A model generated the notes under the pieces. The model did no database searches. It was not told the DNA's origin and saw nothing but the letters and a program-made list of their open reading frames with translations. Below, piece by piece: positions 26,087-34,849 of a stretch of DNA of 64,000 nt. The stretch comes from G963665545 sp963665545 (GTDB lineage Bacteria > Pseudomonadota > Gammaproteobacteria > Xanthomonadales > SZUA-36): contig CAXXKZ010000013.1 in the NCBI GenBank assembly GCA_963665545.2, positions 557,422 to 621,421 on the forward strand, written 5' to 3'. Position 1 is the stretch's first letter, and each line of letters starts with the position of its first letter. Position numbers and translations under genes: made by a program.

Positions 26087-26458
26087 TTTTGCTCCCTCTT
26101 TGCGTCGTCTGATATGGCGCCGCGCAATGTTGCGGCGTATGGATTAACTTTGGGGGCCGACCCGAAACCTCACCAGTGACAAAAGTAATGGACTCATACC
26201 CGGGCCAGTCTGTAACTGGCCCGGGGAACAACTGGACCTGCAGATTGTCCACATTCTTTGGTTCACATCATTATAATGTTCGCCGAGCGTCGAGCCCTTG
26301 AAAAAACGATCTGTAGATCTAGGTACGGTCAGAACAGGGGGCAAAAAGTCTGACCACGACCCAAACTGTCGGTGCGGGCCACGGCGGCAGGAGAAATCAC
26401 TCGGAAACAACAAATTCGGACAGCATGGCTCGTCCGGAACATTTGCGGGAAAATATCT
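26087..26458. promoter_or_regulatory. Divergent regulatory region with two strong inverted repeats
   Basis: This 372-base region lies between the PspB-like gene (minus) and the GldA-type operon (plus). It holds a perfect 10-bp-stem hairpin, CCCGGGCCAG/CTGGCCCGGG, at 26199-26225 without a T-tract. A TATAAT at 26272-26277 could be a -10 for the operon, but the -35 is weak. A second inverted repeat, GGTCAGA/TCTGACC, is at 26327-26355, downstream of that -10. The second repeat is in the right place for an operator or leader structure. No gene is seen in it. Confidence 0.45.
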
Positions 26459-27394
26459 ATGACTGAGCTACATATCCAGGCGAAGGCACTCTCTAAACAC
26501 TACGGAAACCTGATTGCGGTTGATGAACTGAGCTTTGAAGTTCATTCCGGCGAAGTGCTCGGTTTTCTCGGACCCAATGGGGCCGGCAAATCGACGACGA
26601 TGAAAATGCTAACCGGTTTCTTGGCGCCGACTTCCGGTACCGCCATAGTCAAGGGTCACGACGTACAACAAGACTCCCTGGCGGCGAGAAAATGCATCGG
26701 TTACCTCCCGGAAGGGGCGCCGAGCTACGGCGAGATGACGGTGCGGCAATTCCTCGAATTTGTCGCGCGGGTGCGTGGGTTTGCAGGTCGTCAGGTACAA
26801 AAAGCGGCAGGGGATGCTATCGAGCGTCTCAACTTGAGCACTGTACCGGAGCAGGTGGTCGAAACTCTTTCCAAGGGATTCAAGCGTCGTCTCGGACTTG
26901 CGCAGGCGATTATTCACGACCCTGAAGTACTGATACTCGATGAACCCACCGACGGCCTGGATCCCAATCAAAAGCACGAGGTACGTCAATTAATCCGCGA
27001 AATGTCGAGCGAGAAAATCATCATCATTTCCACGCACTTGCTGGAAGAAGTGCAGGCCGTGTGCAATCGGGCCATGATCATTTCAGATGGACGATTGGTG
27101 GTCGATGACACGCCAGCAGGACTGACTGCCCGTTCCAGGTATCACAATGCCGTCTCCATGGTTGTGGAGGATTCAACACGGGTAGCCAGCGTTCTGAGCG
27201 AATTACCAGAGGCGGCCAAGGTCGAATTGAGTGAAGGTGAGCTTACGGTCTTCCCATCCGACCAGCCGGGTTTATTCGAAGTCGTCTCAAAAGCCGTGCG
27301 TGATCATGGCTGGAAAGTTCACGAGCTGAAACTGGAGGCGGGAAGACTCGATGAAGTGTTCCGCCAGGTCACCCAAGGGGAGGTGCAGCAATGA
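26459..27394 (+). CDS. ABC transporter ATP-binding protein (GldA type)
   Basis: This 311-residue ABC ATPase has Walker A GPNGAGKST at about residue 41, a signature region ETLSKGFKRRLGLAQAI in which LSKGF replaces LSGGQ, Walker B VLILDEPTDGLDPNQ and the H-loop ISTHLLEEVQ. The variant signature is typical of the CcmA/GldA class of exporters. ATG 26459 gives MTELHIQAKALSKHYG, with GGGAA nearby; the frame extends 29 codons further upstream. It forms an operon with the next three genes (4-base overlap with the permease). The cargo is unknown. In gliding bacteria GldAFG supports motility, but here no other gliding genes are present. Confidence 0.88.
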   Translation: MTELHIQAKALSKHYGNLIAVDELSFEVHSGEVLGFLGPNGAGKSTTMKMLTGFLAPTSGTAIVKGHDVQQDSLAARKCIGYLPEGAPSYGEMTVRQFLEFVARVRGFAGRQVQKAAGDAIERLNLSTVPEQVVETLSKGFKRRLGLAQAIIHDPEVLILDEPTDGLDPNQKHEVRQLIREMSSEKIIIISTHLLEEVQAVCNRAMIISDGRLVVDDTPAGLTARSRYHNAVSMVVEDSTRVASVLSELPEAAKVELSEGELTVFPSDQPGLFEVVSKAVRDHGWKVHELKLEAGRLDEVFRQVTQGEVQQ

Positions 27395-28125
27395 ATGCCA
27401 TACTGACAGTGATGAGGCGCGAATTGGTGGGGTATTTCGCAACACCGGTGGCCTGGGTGTTTATCGTAATCTTCCTGGTCATGGCCGGGGTGTTTACATT
27501 TTATATGGGCTCGTACTATGAGCGCGGCATCGCCGACCTCTCGCCATTTTTTCAGTTTCACCCGTGGTTGTACCTGTTTCTTGTGCCGGCAATTTCGATG
27601 CGACTGTGGGCCGAAGAACGGCGATCAGGAACGATAGAGTTATTGCTCACGCTGCCCATTACGGTGAACCAGGCAGTGATGGGCAAATTTCTCGCAGCAT
27701 GGCTGTTCCTGGGGATTGCGCTGGCGCTGACTTTCCCGGTGTGGATCACGGTCAATTATCTGGGGGCCCCTGACAACGGTGCAATCACCGCCGCCTATAT
27801 CGGAAGCTGGCTGATGGCGGGTGGTTTTCTGGCCATCGGATCCTGTCTCTCCGCCGTTACCCGTAACCAGGTCGTGGCTTTCATCCTGTCCGTCGTCGTG
27901 TGCTTCGGGTTTCTCCTCAGCGGATTGCCGATGGTCATGAACCTGTTTAGCGGGTGGGCGCCGCAGGCCATGCTGGACGTCATTGCAGACTTCAGTTTCC
28001 TGGTTCACTTTTCGACCTTGTCCAAGGGCGTTCTTGACCTCAGGGACTTTGTTTACTTCGGGTTGGTTATGGCATTTTGGTTGTTTGCCAATTCCATCGT
28101 CCTTGAACTGAAAAAAGCGAATTGA
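27391..28125 (+). CDS. ABC transporter permease (GldF type)
   Basis: This 244-residue membrane protein has about six helices and belongs to the ABC-2 permease family. It starts MNAILTVMRRELVGYFATPVAWVFI, the typical start of GldF-like permeases. The motif SMRLWAEERRSGTIELLLTLPI between the first helices is the ABC-2 signature. Overlaps of 4 bases with both neighbouring frames indicate coupling. It would form the membrane channel for the preceding ATPase. Confidence 0.88.
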   Translation: MNAILTVMRRELVGYFATPVAWVFIVIFLVMAGVFTFYMGSYYERGIADLSPFFQFHPWLYLFLVPAISMRLWAEERRSGTIELLLTLPITVNQAVMGKFLAAWLFLGIALALTFPVWITVNYLGAPDNGAITAAYIGSWLMAGGFLAIGSCLSAVTRNQVVAFILSVVVCFGFLLSGLPMVMNLFSGWAPQAMLDVIADFSFLVHFSTLSKGVLDLRDFVYFGLVMAFWLFANSIVLELKKAN

Positions 28126-28139
28126 GGCGAGAGAACACA

Positions 28140-30032
28140 ATGAAAAACGCAAAATTATACTCAACCGGCGCGCTGATTTTGCTGGCTCTGCTTTTTGGCG
28201 CCCTCAGCCTGCTGTCTTCGAAAGCGCTCACAGGCGCCAGACTGGACTTGACCAAGAACGGGCTCTACACCCTCAGCCCGGGTACGGAAAACATCCTGCA
28301 ATCGCTGGCTGAACCTGTCACTTTGTACTACTTTTTTTCCGAGGGTGCCAGCCGCGATCTGCCCCAGATCAGGACCTACGCTAACCGCGTTCAGGAATTG
28401 CTGGACGAATTTGCGTCCAGAAGCAATAACCGACTGGTGATCCACCGGGTAGATCCAAAATCATTCTCCGAAGAAGAGGACCAGGCTGCATTGTTCGGGC
28501 TGCAGGCCGTTCCGGTCAGTTCGGGCGCAGAAACGCTCTATTTCGGTATTGCAGGCACCAATACACTGGACGATATCCAGGCGATACCTTTTCTGCAGCC
28601 TACCAAGGAGCAATTTCTCGAGTACGACCTGGCCAAAATGGTGACGACGCTGGGCTCGCCGCAGCGGCGTGTCATGGGATTGCTCAGCGGCCTGCCGATG
28701 GGCCCTGGATACGATCCGGCCACTCAGCGCATGCGAGAGGCCTGGATTGTGCATCAGCAATTGCAGCAGTTGTTCGAAGTAAAGAACGTTGAGGCATCCG
28801 CCGAAAGCCTGCCCGACGACATCGAGGTTCTCATGTTGGTGCATCCAAAAGATCTCAGCGATGCGATGCTGTATCAGATCGAACAGTTTGTGCTGGGTGG
28901 CGGCCGTCTGATCGCTTACCTCGACCCATTTGCAGAAATGGACCAGGGTGATCCCAATGACCCAATGGCGCGAATGCAGATGGGCAGCGCCTCCAGTCTT
29001 GGAATTCTGCTTGATCAATGGGGTGTCAGCTTCGACACCAACCGTGTCGTGGGCGACCTTCAGTACGGTGCCGGCAACAGCCAAATGCGGCATATTGGAA
29101 TTCTCTCGGTGCCGGCCGACGGTCTCGAAGGAAACGATATTGTCAGCGGTGACCTGGAAGTGGTGAATTTCTCTTCAACAGGGTGGCTGCAGGCCAGCGA
29201 GGACAGCGCAACGAAGTTCGAAGTGCTGGCGCAGAGTAGCGAGAATGCCGCACCAATGGACGCCACCCAGCTTCGCTTCCTGACTAACCCGGCTGATCTG
29301 ATGAAGGGATTCAATCCGACGGGCGAACGCTATGCGCTGGTTGCGCGCGTCTCGGGGCCGGCTCAGAGTGCCTGGGCACAGCCGCCGGAGGGCGTCGACG
29401 TGGCCGGCCATCTGGCGCAAGCCGGCGATGCGGGAATTACAGTTTTACTGTTTGCCGACACTGATTTCCTGTCGGATCGACTTTGGGCCCAGAAACAGGC
29501 ATTTCTCAGACAAACCATTGTCACGTCATTCGCCGACAACGGAAATTTCGCAGTTAACGCAGTGGACAACATGCTCGGCAACCAAGATCTGATCAGCATC
29601 AGGACCCGGGTCAGTTCCAGTCAGCCCTTCGATCGGGTGGAAGAAATTCGGGTCGCCGCAGAGAACAATTTCCGGGCCACTGAAGAACGGCTGCAGCAGG
29701 AATTGGCGGAAACAGAACGTACATTGACGGAGCTGCAGGCGGCAAAGGGCGAGAGCGATCTGATGGTTCTGAACTCGGAACAGCAAGATGAAGTTCAGCG
29801 ATTCCTTGACCGAAAAATTGAAATTAGACGCGAACTCCGGCAGGTGCAACATGATTTGCAGCGCGATATAGAGGCGCTGGGGACACGATTGAAGGTATTC
29901 AATATTGTGCTTGTGCCGGCACTGGTCATGTTGGTCGCTTTGGTGCTGTCTGTGCGCAGGCGCAGAAAGCAGGCTGGGGTCCCGAGCCAACTGGCCAGCC
30001 CGGAGCTGGCGGGGAGTACGGCCAATGAGTAA
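28140..30032 (+). CDS. GldG-like ABC transporter auxiliary protein
   Basis: This protein of about 630 residues has an N-terminal membrane helix (LYSTGALILLALLFGALSLL) and a large extracytoplasmic domain. The domain starts ARLDLTKNGLYTLSPGTENIL and TLYYFFSEG, as in GldG and IFT52-like domains. A long coiled coil follows (about 500-580), then a C-terminal helix FNIVLVPALVMLVALVLSVRRRR. ATG 28140 has GAGGCGAGAG upstream; a TTG at 28122 overlapping the permease is the alternative. It overlaps the DUF4340 gene by 8 bases. With the ATPase and permease it forms a GldAFG-type complex whose substrate is unknown. Confidence 0.85.
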   Translation: MKNAKLYSTGALILLALLFGALSLLSSKALTGARLDLTKNGLYTLSPGTENILQSLAEPVTLYYFFSEGASRDLPQIRTYANRVQELLDEFASRSNNRLVIHRVDPKSFSEEEDQAALFGLQAVPVSSGAETLYFGIAGTNTLDDIQAIPFLQPTKEQFLEYDLAKMVTTLGSPQRRVMGLLSGLPMGPGYDPATQRMREAWIVHQQLQQLFEVKNVEASAESLPDDIEVLMLVHPKDLSDAMLYQIEQFVLGGGRLIAYLDPFAEMDQGDPNDPMARMQMGSASSLGILLDQWGVSFDTNRVVGDLQYGAGNSQMRHIGILSVPADGLEGNDIVSGDLEVVNFSSTGWLQASEDSATKFEVLAQSSENAAPMDATQLRFLTNPADLMKGFNPTGERYALVARVSGPAQSAWAQPPEGVDVAGHLAQAGDAGITVLLFADTDFLSDRLWAQKQAFLRQTIVTSFADNGNFAVNAVDNMLGNQDLISIRTRVSSSQPFDRVEEIRVAAENNFRATEERLQQELAETERTLTELQAAKGESDLMVLNSEQQDEVQRFLDRKIEIRRELRQVQHDLQRDIEALGTRLKVFNIVLVPALVMLVALVLSVRRRRKQAGVPSQLASPELAGSTANE

Positions 30033-31050
30033 GAAACATTTTTCATGGTTGCTGGTCGTTACCGTCGTTGTCGCCATTGTGGTCCTGCTTTTGCCTGGCA
30101 CAACTGGCAAGGAAAATCTGTTCCAGTCTCGGACTCTGCTGCCTGATCTTGCCGGGCAGGTCAATGACATCAAGGGGGTCGAGATTGTCAGTCAGGGCCC
30201 AACCACCGTCGCAAAGCTGCTGCGAAGCGGAGATGAATGGGTTGTGGCGGAGGCGGCTTCATACCCGGCAAATTGGGAGTCGCTGCGGTCGCTGTTGAAG
30301 GACCTGGCCCAGGCAGAAATCATTGAGAACAAAACCAGCAAGGCAGAATTCTACTCCAGGCTCGGCGTGGAAGATCTGGCCGAGGCGGATGCGACCGGCG
30401 TCATGGTCGTATTGAGCGGAACCGATGAAGTGGCCGCAGTCATCATTGGCAAAAGCGCACAGGGCCGGCAGGGCCAGTACGTAAGGCTGAGGGGCGTTGA
30501 ACAAAGCGCACTGATCGGCACGCAGCTGCGCGTCGCCAGCGATATTCAATCCTGGTTGCAACGCTCCATCGTCGATATCTCGGCTTCCGAAGTTGTGGAA
30601 TTCAAGATTGCTCATGCTGACGGGGAGACTGTTAACGCCACCAAAGTATCTGCGGATGATGCCGACTTTCAGCTTCAGGGCATTCCCGACGGCCGAGAAA
30701 TCCAGTCGGCATGGTCTGTCAACCAGGTCGGCGGAGCACTCTCGGCGTTGCAGCTCGAAGGCGTCAAAAAGGCTGACGACGCCGACTGGTCCGACTCTTT
30801 GCGATTCAGCTTGTTGTCCGCCGATGGTTTGCTGATCGAGGCGGAACTCGTAGAGGACGCGGACGATCATTGGATCCGTCTTGTTGCCAGCGCGCCAAGC
30901 GGGGACGATTCAGCAGAAGAGCCCACCAGCGACCGGGTGAATTCAATTAACGCCCGCGTTTCTGGCTGGGCTTATCGCATAGCTTCTTACAAGTACGATT
31001 CAATGGCCAAGCGAATGGAGGATATGCTAAAAGAACTCGATGAGTCCTGA
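30025..31050 (+). CDS. DUF4340 domain protein of the GldAFG-type operon
   Basis: This 341-residue protein begins with a membrane anchor (MSKKHFSWLLVVTVVVAIVVLLLP) followed by an extracytoplasmic domain. The features are repeats of the type VAKLLRSGDEWVVAEAASYP and LLKDLAQAEIIENKTS. The DUF4340 family is regularly found directly after gldG-like genes, and the 8-base overlap here agrees. It probably works with the exporter at the outer face of the membrane. The open frame extends 40 codons upstream into the GldG gene, but the anchor at 30025 is the sensible start. Confidence 0.8.
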   Translation: MSKKHFSWLLVVTVVVAIVVLLLPGTTGKENLFQSRTLLPDLAGQVNDIKGVEIVSQGPTTVAKLLRSGDEWVVAEAASYPANWESLRSLLKDLAQAEIIENKTSKAEFYSRLGVEDLAEADATGVMVVLSGTDEVAAVIIGKSAQGRQGQYVRLRGVEQSALIGTQLRVASDIQSWLQRSIVDISASEVVEFKIAHADGETVNATKVSADDADFQLQGIPDGREIQSAWSVNQVGGALSALQLEGVKKADDADWSDSLRFSLLSADGLLIEAELVEDADDHWIRLVASAPSGDDSAEEPTSDRVNSINARVSGWAYRIASYKYDSMAKRMEDMLKELDES

Positions 31051-31489
31051 TTCCTTAGCCCTCGCATCTCCATTGCCACAACGGCGGAGCCGTCAAGCTG
31101 CGCTGTCCGGATCAGTGCTCGGCTTGTTGCTGGTCGTTCTGGCGGCTGCCGGTGCTCATCTGTTGCCGGAATCGGCGCCCGACCGCTATGAACTTTGGCA
31201 AACTGCCCAATTCATGCATCTGCTTCACGCCCTCGCGCTCCTTTTCGTCTCCCGCTCCTTACACCTAAGCCTGTCATCGTTGCTGGTGACCAGCGCTGTT
31301 TGTTTCACGGTCGGCACGGTTTTGTTTTCCGGCTCACTTTATCTGCGAGCCGCCTGGCCGCTGTCAGCTTTGGTATCGGCCCTTCCCGGGTCAGTAGCAC
31401 CCTTGGGTGGGGGGTTGTTGATTGTGGGGTGGCTGAGTCTGGTGGGCTATTTTCTGCAAGCACTTCTCAAGCCGAAATCATTGCCGTGA
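31040..31489 (+). CDS. DUF423 family membrane protein
   Basis: This 149-residue protein has about four membrane helices. GAHLLPESAPDRYELWQTAQFMHLLHALALL and GSLYLRAAWPLS with PLGGGLLIVGWLSL follow the DUF423 pattern (YgdD family; small inner-membrane proteins of unknown function). It overlaps the DUF4340 gene by 11 bases and the DNA glycosylase start by 4 bases, so it is probably the next gene of the operon. The first 20 residues are variable. Confidence 0.75.
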   Translation: MSPDSLALASPLPQRRSRQAALSGSVLGLLLVVLAAAGAHLLPESAPDRYELWQTAQFMHLLHALALLFVSRSLHLSLSSLLVTSAVCFTVGTVLFSGSLYLRAAWPLSALVSALPGSVAPLGGGLLIVGWLSLVGYFLQALLKPKSLP

Positions 31490-32121
31490 GCAGACTACGT
31501 TACAACCGCAAGGAAGCCACTCGGCATCTTTGCGCAAAATGTCCCCAAATGGCACTGCTCATAGGCCGTCAGGGGCCGCTCAGGCTGAAAGTAGCACGGG
31601 ACGAAAATCTCTTCGAGGCGCTGGCTCGCTCGATTGTTTACCAACAGTTGTCGGGCAAAGCGGCGGGGACCATCCACGGCCGCTTCGTCGATCTGTTTCC
31701 GACCCGGCGGCCGCATGCTGAGGCCGCGGCACAACTCAGCATAGAAAAGCTGCGCAGCGCGGGTCTTTCCAACAACAAGGCACGCGCGATCCAGGATCTG
31801 GCTGCGAAGTCCCTGGACGGCAGCCTGGCCAGCCTCCGCAAGGCGGCAACCATGGCCGACGAAGCCTTGATAGCCAACTTCTGCCAGGTGCTGGGAATCG
31901 GTCCCTGGACGGCCCAGATGCTGTTAATTTTCACATTGGGGCGGCCTGATGTCATGCCCGCTCTGGACCTCGGCGTCCAGAAAGGCGTCCAGGCAGTGTA
32001 CGGCCTTGCTCAGCTGCCCTCACCGGATGAAGTTCTGCAGGCCACGTGTCACCTCGCCCCTTACCGATCGGCCGCGAGCTGGTATTTCTGGAGAGCGGCA
32101 GACACGGCATTGATGACGTGA
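31486..32121 (+). CDS. DNA-3-methyladenine glycosylase II (AlkA/HhH-GPD family)
   Basis: This 211-residue HhH-GPD glycosylase removes alkylated bases from DNA. The helix-hairpin-helix is LGIGPWTAQMLLIF and the catalytic aspartate is in MPALDLGVQKG. LFEALARSIVYQQLSGKAA is the usual N-terminal motif. I choose GTG 31486, which overlaps the DUF423 stop (GTGA). The open frame begins 97 codons earlier inside that gene, in a frame that does not look coding. The short form lacks the N-terminal TBP-like domain of E. coli AlkA and resembles the compact family found in many bacteria. Confidence 0.88.
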   Translation: MSRLRYNRKEATRHLCAKCPQMALLIGRQGPLRLKVARDENLFEALARSIVYQQLSGKAAGTIHGRFVDLFPTRRPHAEAAAQLSIEKLRSAGLSNNKARAIQDLAAKSLDGSLASLRKAATMADEALIANFCQVLGIGPWTAQMLLIFTLGRPDVMPALDLGVQKGVQAVYGLAQLPSPDEVLQATCHLAPYRSAASWYFWRAADTALMT

Positions 32122-32196
32122 AGACAGGCTTGAAAGCTGCGTCCCCAGAGCCCATCTTGTTCCGGTGAGATTTCTACCCCATCGCCGGAGCAGACC

Positions 32197-32661
32197 ATGA
32201 ACCTGCTTGATCAATTCGTGCTGCAACATGTCCAGGTTACCCTGTTGAAGGCTGAACTGGAAAAAGCCAGCAGAGAACCAGGTGCCCAGGAGGCCAAGGT
32301 TGAACTCAATCTGACTCCCCGCATAATGCAAACCGACAGCGGCGACCGATTGCCTGCTTATCAAGTCAGCGCGCGCTTGAGCTTTAAAGGTGGGGCTAGC
32401 GATGATTCAGGCCCCAGATTTAATGCCCTTGTCGGCCTGGAAGTGATTTACCAGCAAATAGATGGCGACCCGGTTGACGTTGCCCAGTTCACCGACAATC
32501 ATGCCAGCCTGACCCGGCAACTTTATCCTTTGTTACAGCATGAGCTGCGTGGTTTGCTGCTGCGGCTCGGGCTGGAGCAGATTCATCTTCCATTCGACCT
32601 GGCCGCGCGGGTACAAAAGTCTGAGTCGCACACTGTTCGGATATCCGGGGCTTTGCATTAA
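32197..32661 (+). CDS. SecB-like protein
   Basis: This 154-residue protein resembles the SecB chaperone fold. VELNLTPRIMQTDSGDRLPAYQVSARLSFKG and FNALVGLEVIYQQID correspond to the SecB beta-sheet. LTRQLYPLLQHELRGLLLRLG followed by IHLPFDLAA matches the SecB helix with its YPYARE and LNLAPVNFDAL segments. Canonical SecB has more of the DLSFEAP-type N-terminus, which is absent here (MNLLDQFVLQHVQVTLLK). It may be a substrate-specific chaperone, like the SecB paralogues of some toxin-antitoxin systems, but no toxin gene is adjacent. Its 3' end overlaps the convergent GNAT/VanY gene by 4 bases. Confidence 0.6.
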   Translation: MNLLDQFVLQHVQVTLLKAELEKASREPGAQEAKVELNLTPRIMQTDSGDRLPAYQVSARLSFKGGASDDSGPRFNALVGLEVIYQQIDGDPVDVAQFTDNHASLTRQLYPLLQHELRGLLLRLGLEQIHLPFDLAARVQKSESHTVRISGALH

Positions 32662-33641
32662 GAATTCCAGGCCCAGTGCCACGGCTCGTAAATCACTTGG
32701 TGGCGATTGCCCCTTGGAAAAGACATCGAAAACCCGAATTGTCCGGAACGCTCCATCAACCAGTTGAAGGCGGGTGAACGCTCGAATTCCTCCTCCAGAG
32801 GCGTATATCCCGGCTGCGTAATGTCAATGGCGCGTCCGCTGTGATGTTCGCTGAATCCTGGGGGCGCTGAGACCTGCAGAATATCCTCAATGGCCTGGCC
32901 TCGTGCGAGTTTTCTTTCAAGCAAGCCGAACTGATAGTCGATGGACCGATATGCAGATACTGCCTGCATGATCACGCCATCCATAAGGGCTGCTTGCGTC
33001 AAGGCCTGCCAGTGGTGGGCCGCATCCGGTTGCAGGAACTGGTCTCGATCGAATATGTCAGGGCCAATGAATTGCAAAACTTGGGCCTCCTCTACCAGGG
33101 CCAGGCGATGTCGCTGACCATAATCGAGCAGCACACCAAGTTGCTTGATGAGTGCTTCAACTTTTCTTAATTGCCGGGTCTTTCTTTTGGCCAATGATCG
33201 CTGCAGCAACATGCTGCCATCATCTGGCGGCGCCCACAAACGATAGCCGGCCGCTTCGAAAATTCGAGCGAAAATTGTTGATGCTCGAATGGTAACGCGG
33301 TCTACCCCAAACTGAATTGCCCGTCGTTCAATGGCATTAATGAGTCGTGATGCGACCGAGAGCGAAGGATTGAGTTCAAGCGTCAGAAAATGGAAAATTT
33401 CTCGACGATCCAGATCCAGGCCGCCCGTCGCCAGCAGCTGTCCTTGTGAATTGCGCAGCAGCAGGAAACAGCCATCACGCACGGAATTGAGCCATAGCGG
33501 TCGGCACTCGGAGGCAGCTGCAGATGGTTTGCGCCGCATGAGGCTACTGGCTGCTTCGATTTTGGTCACTGAACGGGCGAAATTTCTGATTTCGGGCAGA
33601 TCACCCTCGACAGCGGCGCTAATGTAAGTACGATTGTTCAT
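32658..33641 (-). CDS. GNAT acetyltransferase-VanY D,D-carboxypeptidase fusion
   Basis: The 327-residue protein appears to have two parts. The N-terminal 150 residues (AVEGDLPEIRNFARSV ... RLINAIERRAIQFGVDRVTI ... FEAAGYRLW) look like a GNAT acyltransferase. The C-terminal half is an M15B zinc peptidase of the VanY/LdcB type: SAYRSIDYQ, the zinc-binding SEHHSGRAIDI, and YEPWHWAWN near the end. VanY enzymes trim D-Ala from peptidoglycan, usually in the periplasm, yet no signal peptide is visible here. It might act on cytoplasmic muropeptides or other D-amino-acid peptides. The fusion is unusual. It diverges from pstC. Confidence 0.8.
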   Translation of the reverse strand: MNNRTYISAAVEGDLPEIRNFARSVTKIEAASSLMRRKPSAAASECRPLWLNSVRDGCFLLLRNSQGQLLATGGLDLDRREIFHFLTLELNPSLSVASRLINAIERRAIQFGVDRVTIRASTIFARIFEAAGYRLWAPPDDGSMLLQRSLAKRKTRQLRKVEALIKQLGVLLDYGQRHRLALVEEAQVLQFIGPDIFDRDQFLQPDAAHHWQALTQAALMDGVIMQAVSAYRSIDYQFGLLERKLARGQAIEDILQVSAPPGFSEHHSGRAIDITQPGYTPLEEEFERSPAFNWLMERSGQFGFSMSFPRGNRHQVIYEPWHWAWNS

Positions 33642-33688
33642 GATGACCCCGAATCCATACTGTCACAATTGAGGCCTAACATCGAACC

Positions 33689-34834
33689 ATGAATGCTGCC
33701 CATCCTGTGGATGCCGTGCCGGGTCGGTCAGGCCCCGGTCGCCTGGGCCAACGGCGGTCTCGAAGAGACGCTGCAGCAAGGCGTCTGATTGCAATGGGCG
33801 GCGCCATGGCGTTTACGGCATTCGCGCTGATGCTTGTCTACCTGTTGTGGGTTGTTTCTCCTTTGCTCTTACCCGCCGGGAACCGATTGACCGCAGAGGC
33901 CGTCTTGACGCTAAGGGCCGGAATTTATGGCACCATGAAGGCGGCCTCATTCTCGCTTATTTTCGCCGTTCCCCTGGCACTGATGGCCGCGATATATAGT
34001 GCTTGTTTCATGGCGCCAAGAGTTCGCTGTGTGGTCAAACCTGTCATTGAAATGATGGCGGCCGTGCCCACAGTTGTCCTGGGGTTGGTCGCCGTTGCGT
34101 GTTTTGCCCCCTGGCTCGAGCGTCATTTGCTGGTCGTGGTGTTGATGGTGCTGCTTGCGCCTGCCGCCCTGATCGGCTGGGGTTGGATTTCACACCGCTA
34201 TGGGGACCGATTGAACTTGCCCGTTTCGACTTCATTGGAGTGGTTGTATGCCTTGCCGGTTGTTGCCGGCATATTCCTGGTCTCGACGTGGTTAAACGAA
34301 CCGGTGCAGGCGCTGCTGTTTGACGGTGATATGGGCCAATGGTTGATCACTTTGATGGGGACCAACGCACAGCAGAGAAACGGATTGGTGGTTGGATTTG
34401 TCTTAGGGTTCGCCACCATTCCGGTGATCTTTTCCATTGCCGAGGATGCCCTGCACGCGGTGCCCAAATCCCTGTCAAATGGTTCACTGGCGCTGGGTGC
34501 CACGCCTTGGCAAACTGTGACCAAGGTGATACTGCCCACCGCGGGCTCCGGCCTGGTCTCGGCCGTCATGATTGGCTTCGGCAGGGCAGTGGGAGAAACC
34601 ATGATCGTACTGATGGCGGTCGCCCGCATGCCGATCATGGACTGGAACCCGTTCCAGGGCCTGCAAACCCTCGCCGCTGAAATTGCACTTGGACTGGGCG
34701 GCTCCGAAGCCGGCGGCGAGCTGTATCGGACCCTTGTCCTGGCCGCACTGCTTTTGTTTGCTTTTACTTTTGTGACAAATGCCGTTGCAGAAGTGTTCAG
34801 GGAGAGGCTGCGGGAGAAGTACCTGGCGCTGTAG
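33689..34834 (+). CDS. pstC: Phosphate ABC transporter permease PstC
   Basis: PstC (381 residues) is one of the two inner-membrane permeases of the high-affinity phosphate transporter. The first 30 residues are basic and cytoplasmic. Six or more membrane helices follow. The EAA-loop region is PKSLSNGSLALGATPWQTVTKVILPTAGSGLVSAV, and GRAVGETMIVLMAVARMP follows, both typical of PstC. A periplasmic segment between helices 2 and 5 is longer than usual. pstA follows after 15 bases. No pstS (binding protein) lies in front of it. Confidence 0.9.
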   Translation: MNAAHPVDAVPGRSGPGRLGQRRSRRDAAARRLIAMGGAMAFTAFALMLVYLLWVVSPLLLPAGNRLTAEAVLTLRAGIYGTMKAASFSLIFAVPLALMAAIYSACFMAPRVRCVVKPVIEMMAAVPTVVLGLVAVACFAPWLERHLLVVVLMVLLAPAALIGWGWISHRYGDRLNLPVSTSLEWLYALPVVAGIFLVSTWLNEPVQALLFDGDMGQWLITLMGTNAQQRNGLVVGFVLGFATIPVIFSIAEDALHAVPKSLSNGSLALGATPWQTVTKVILPTAGSGLVSAVMIGFGRAVGETMIVLMAVARMPIMDWNPFQGLQTLAAEIALGLGGSEAGGELYRTLVLAALLLFAFTFVTNAVAEVFRERLREKYLAL

Positions 34835-34849
34835 GCCCGCTGCAAATAT

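Noticed and set aside
26372..26458. 29-residue N-terminal extension of the GldA-type ATPase
   Set aside because: It is not conserved in the family; ATG 26459 starts the ABC domain directly.
31195..31485. N-terminal extension of the DNA glycosylase
   Set aside because: This part overlaps the DUF423 gene in another frame and does not resemble AlkA; GTG 31486 is the sensible start.
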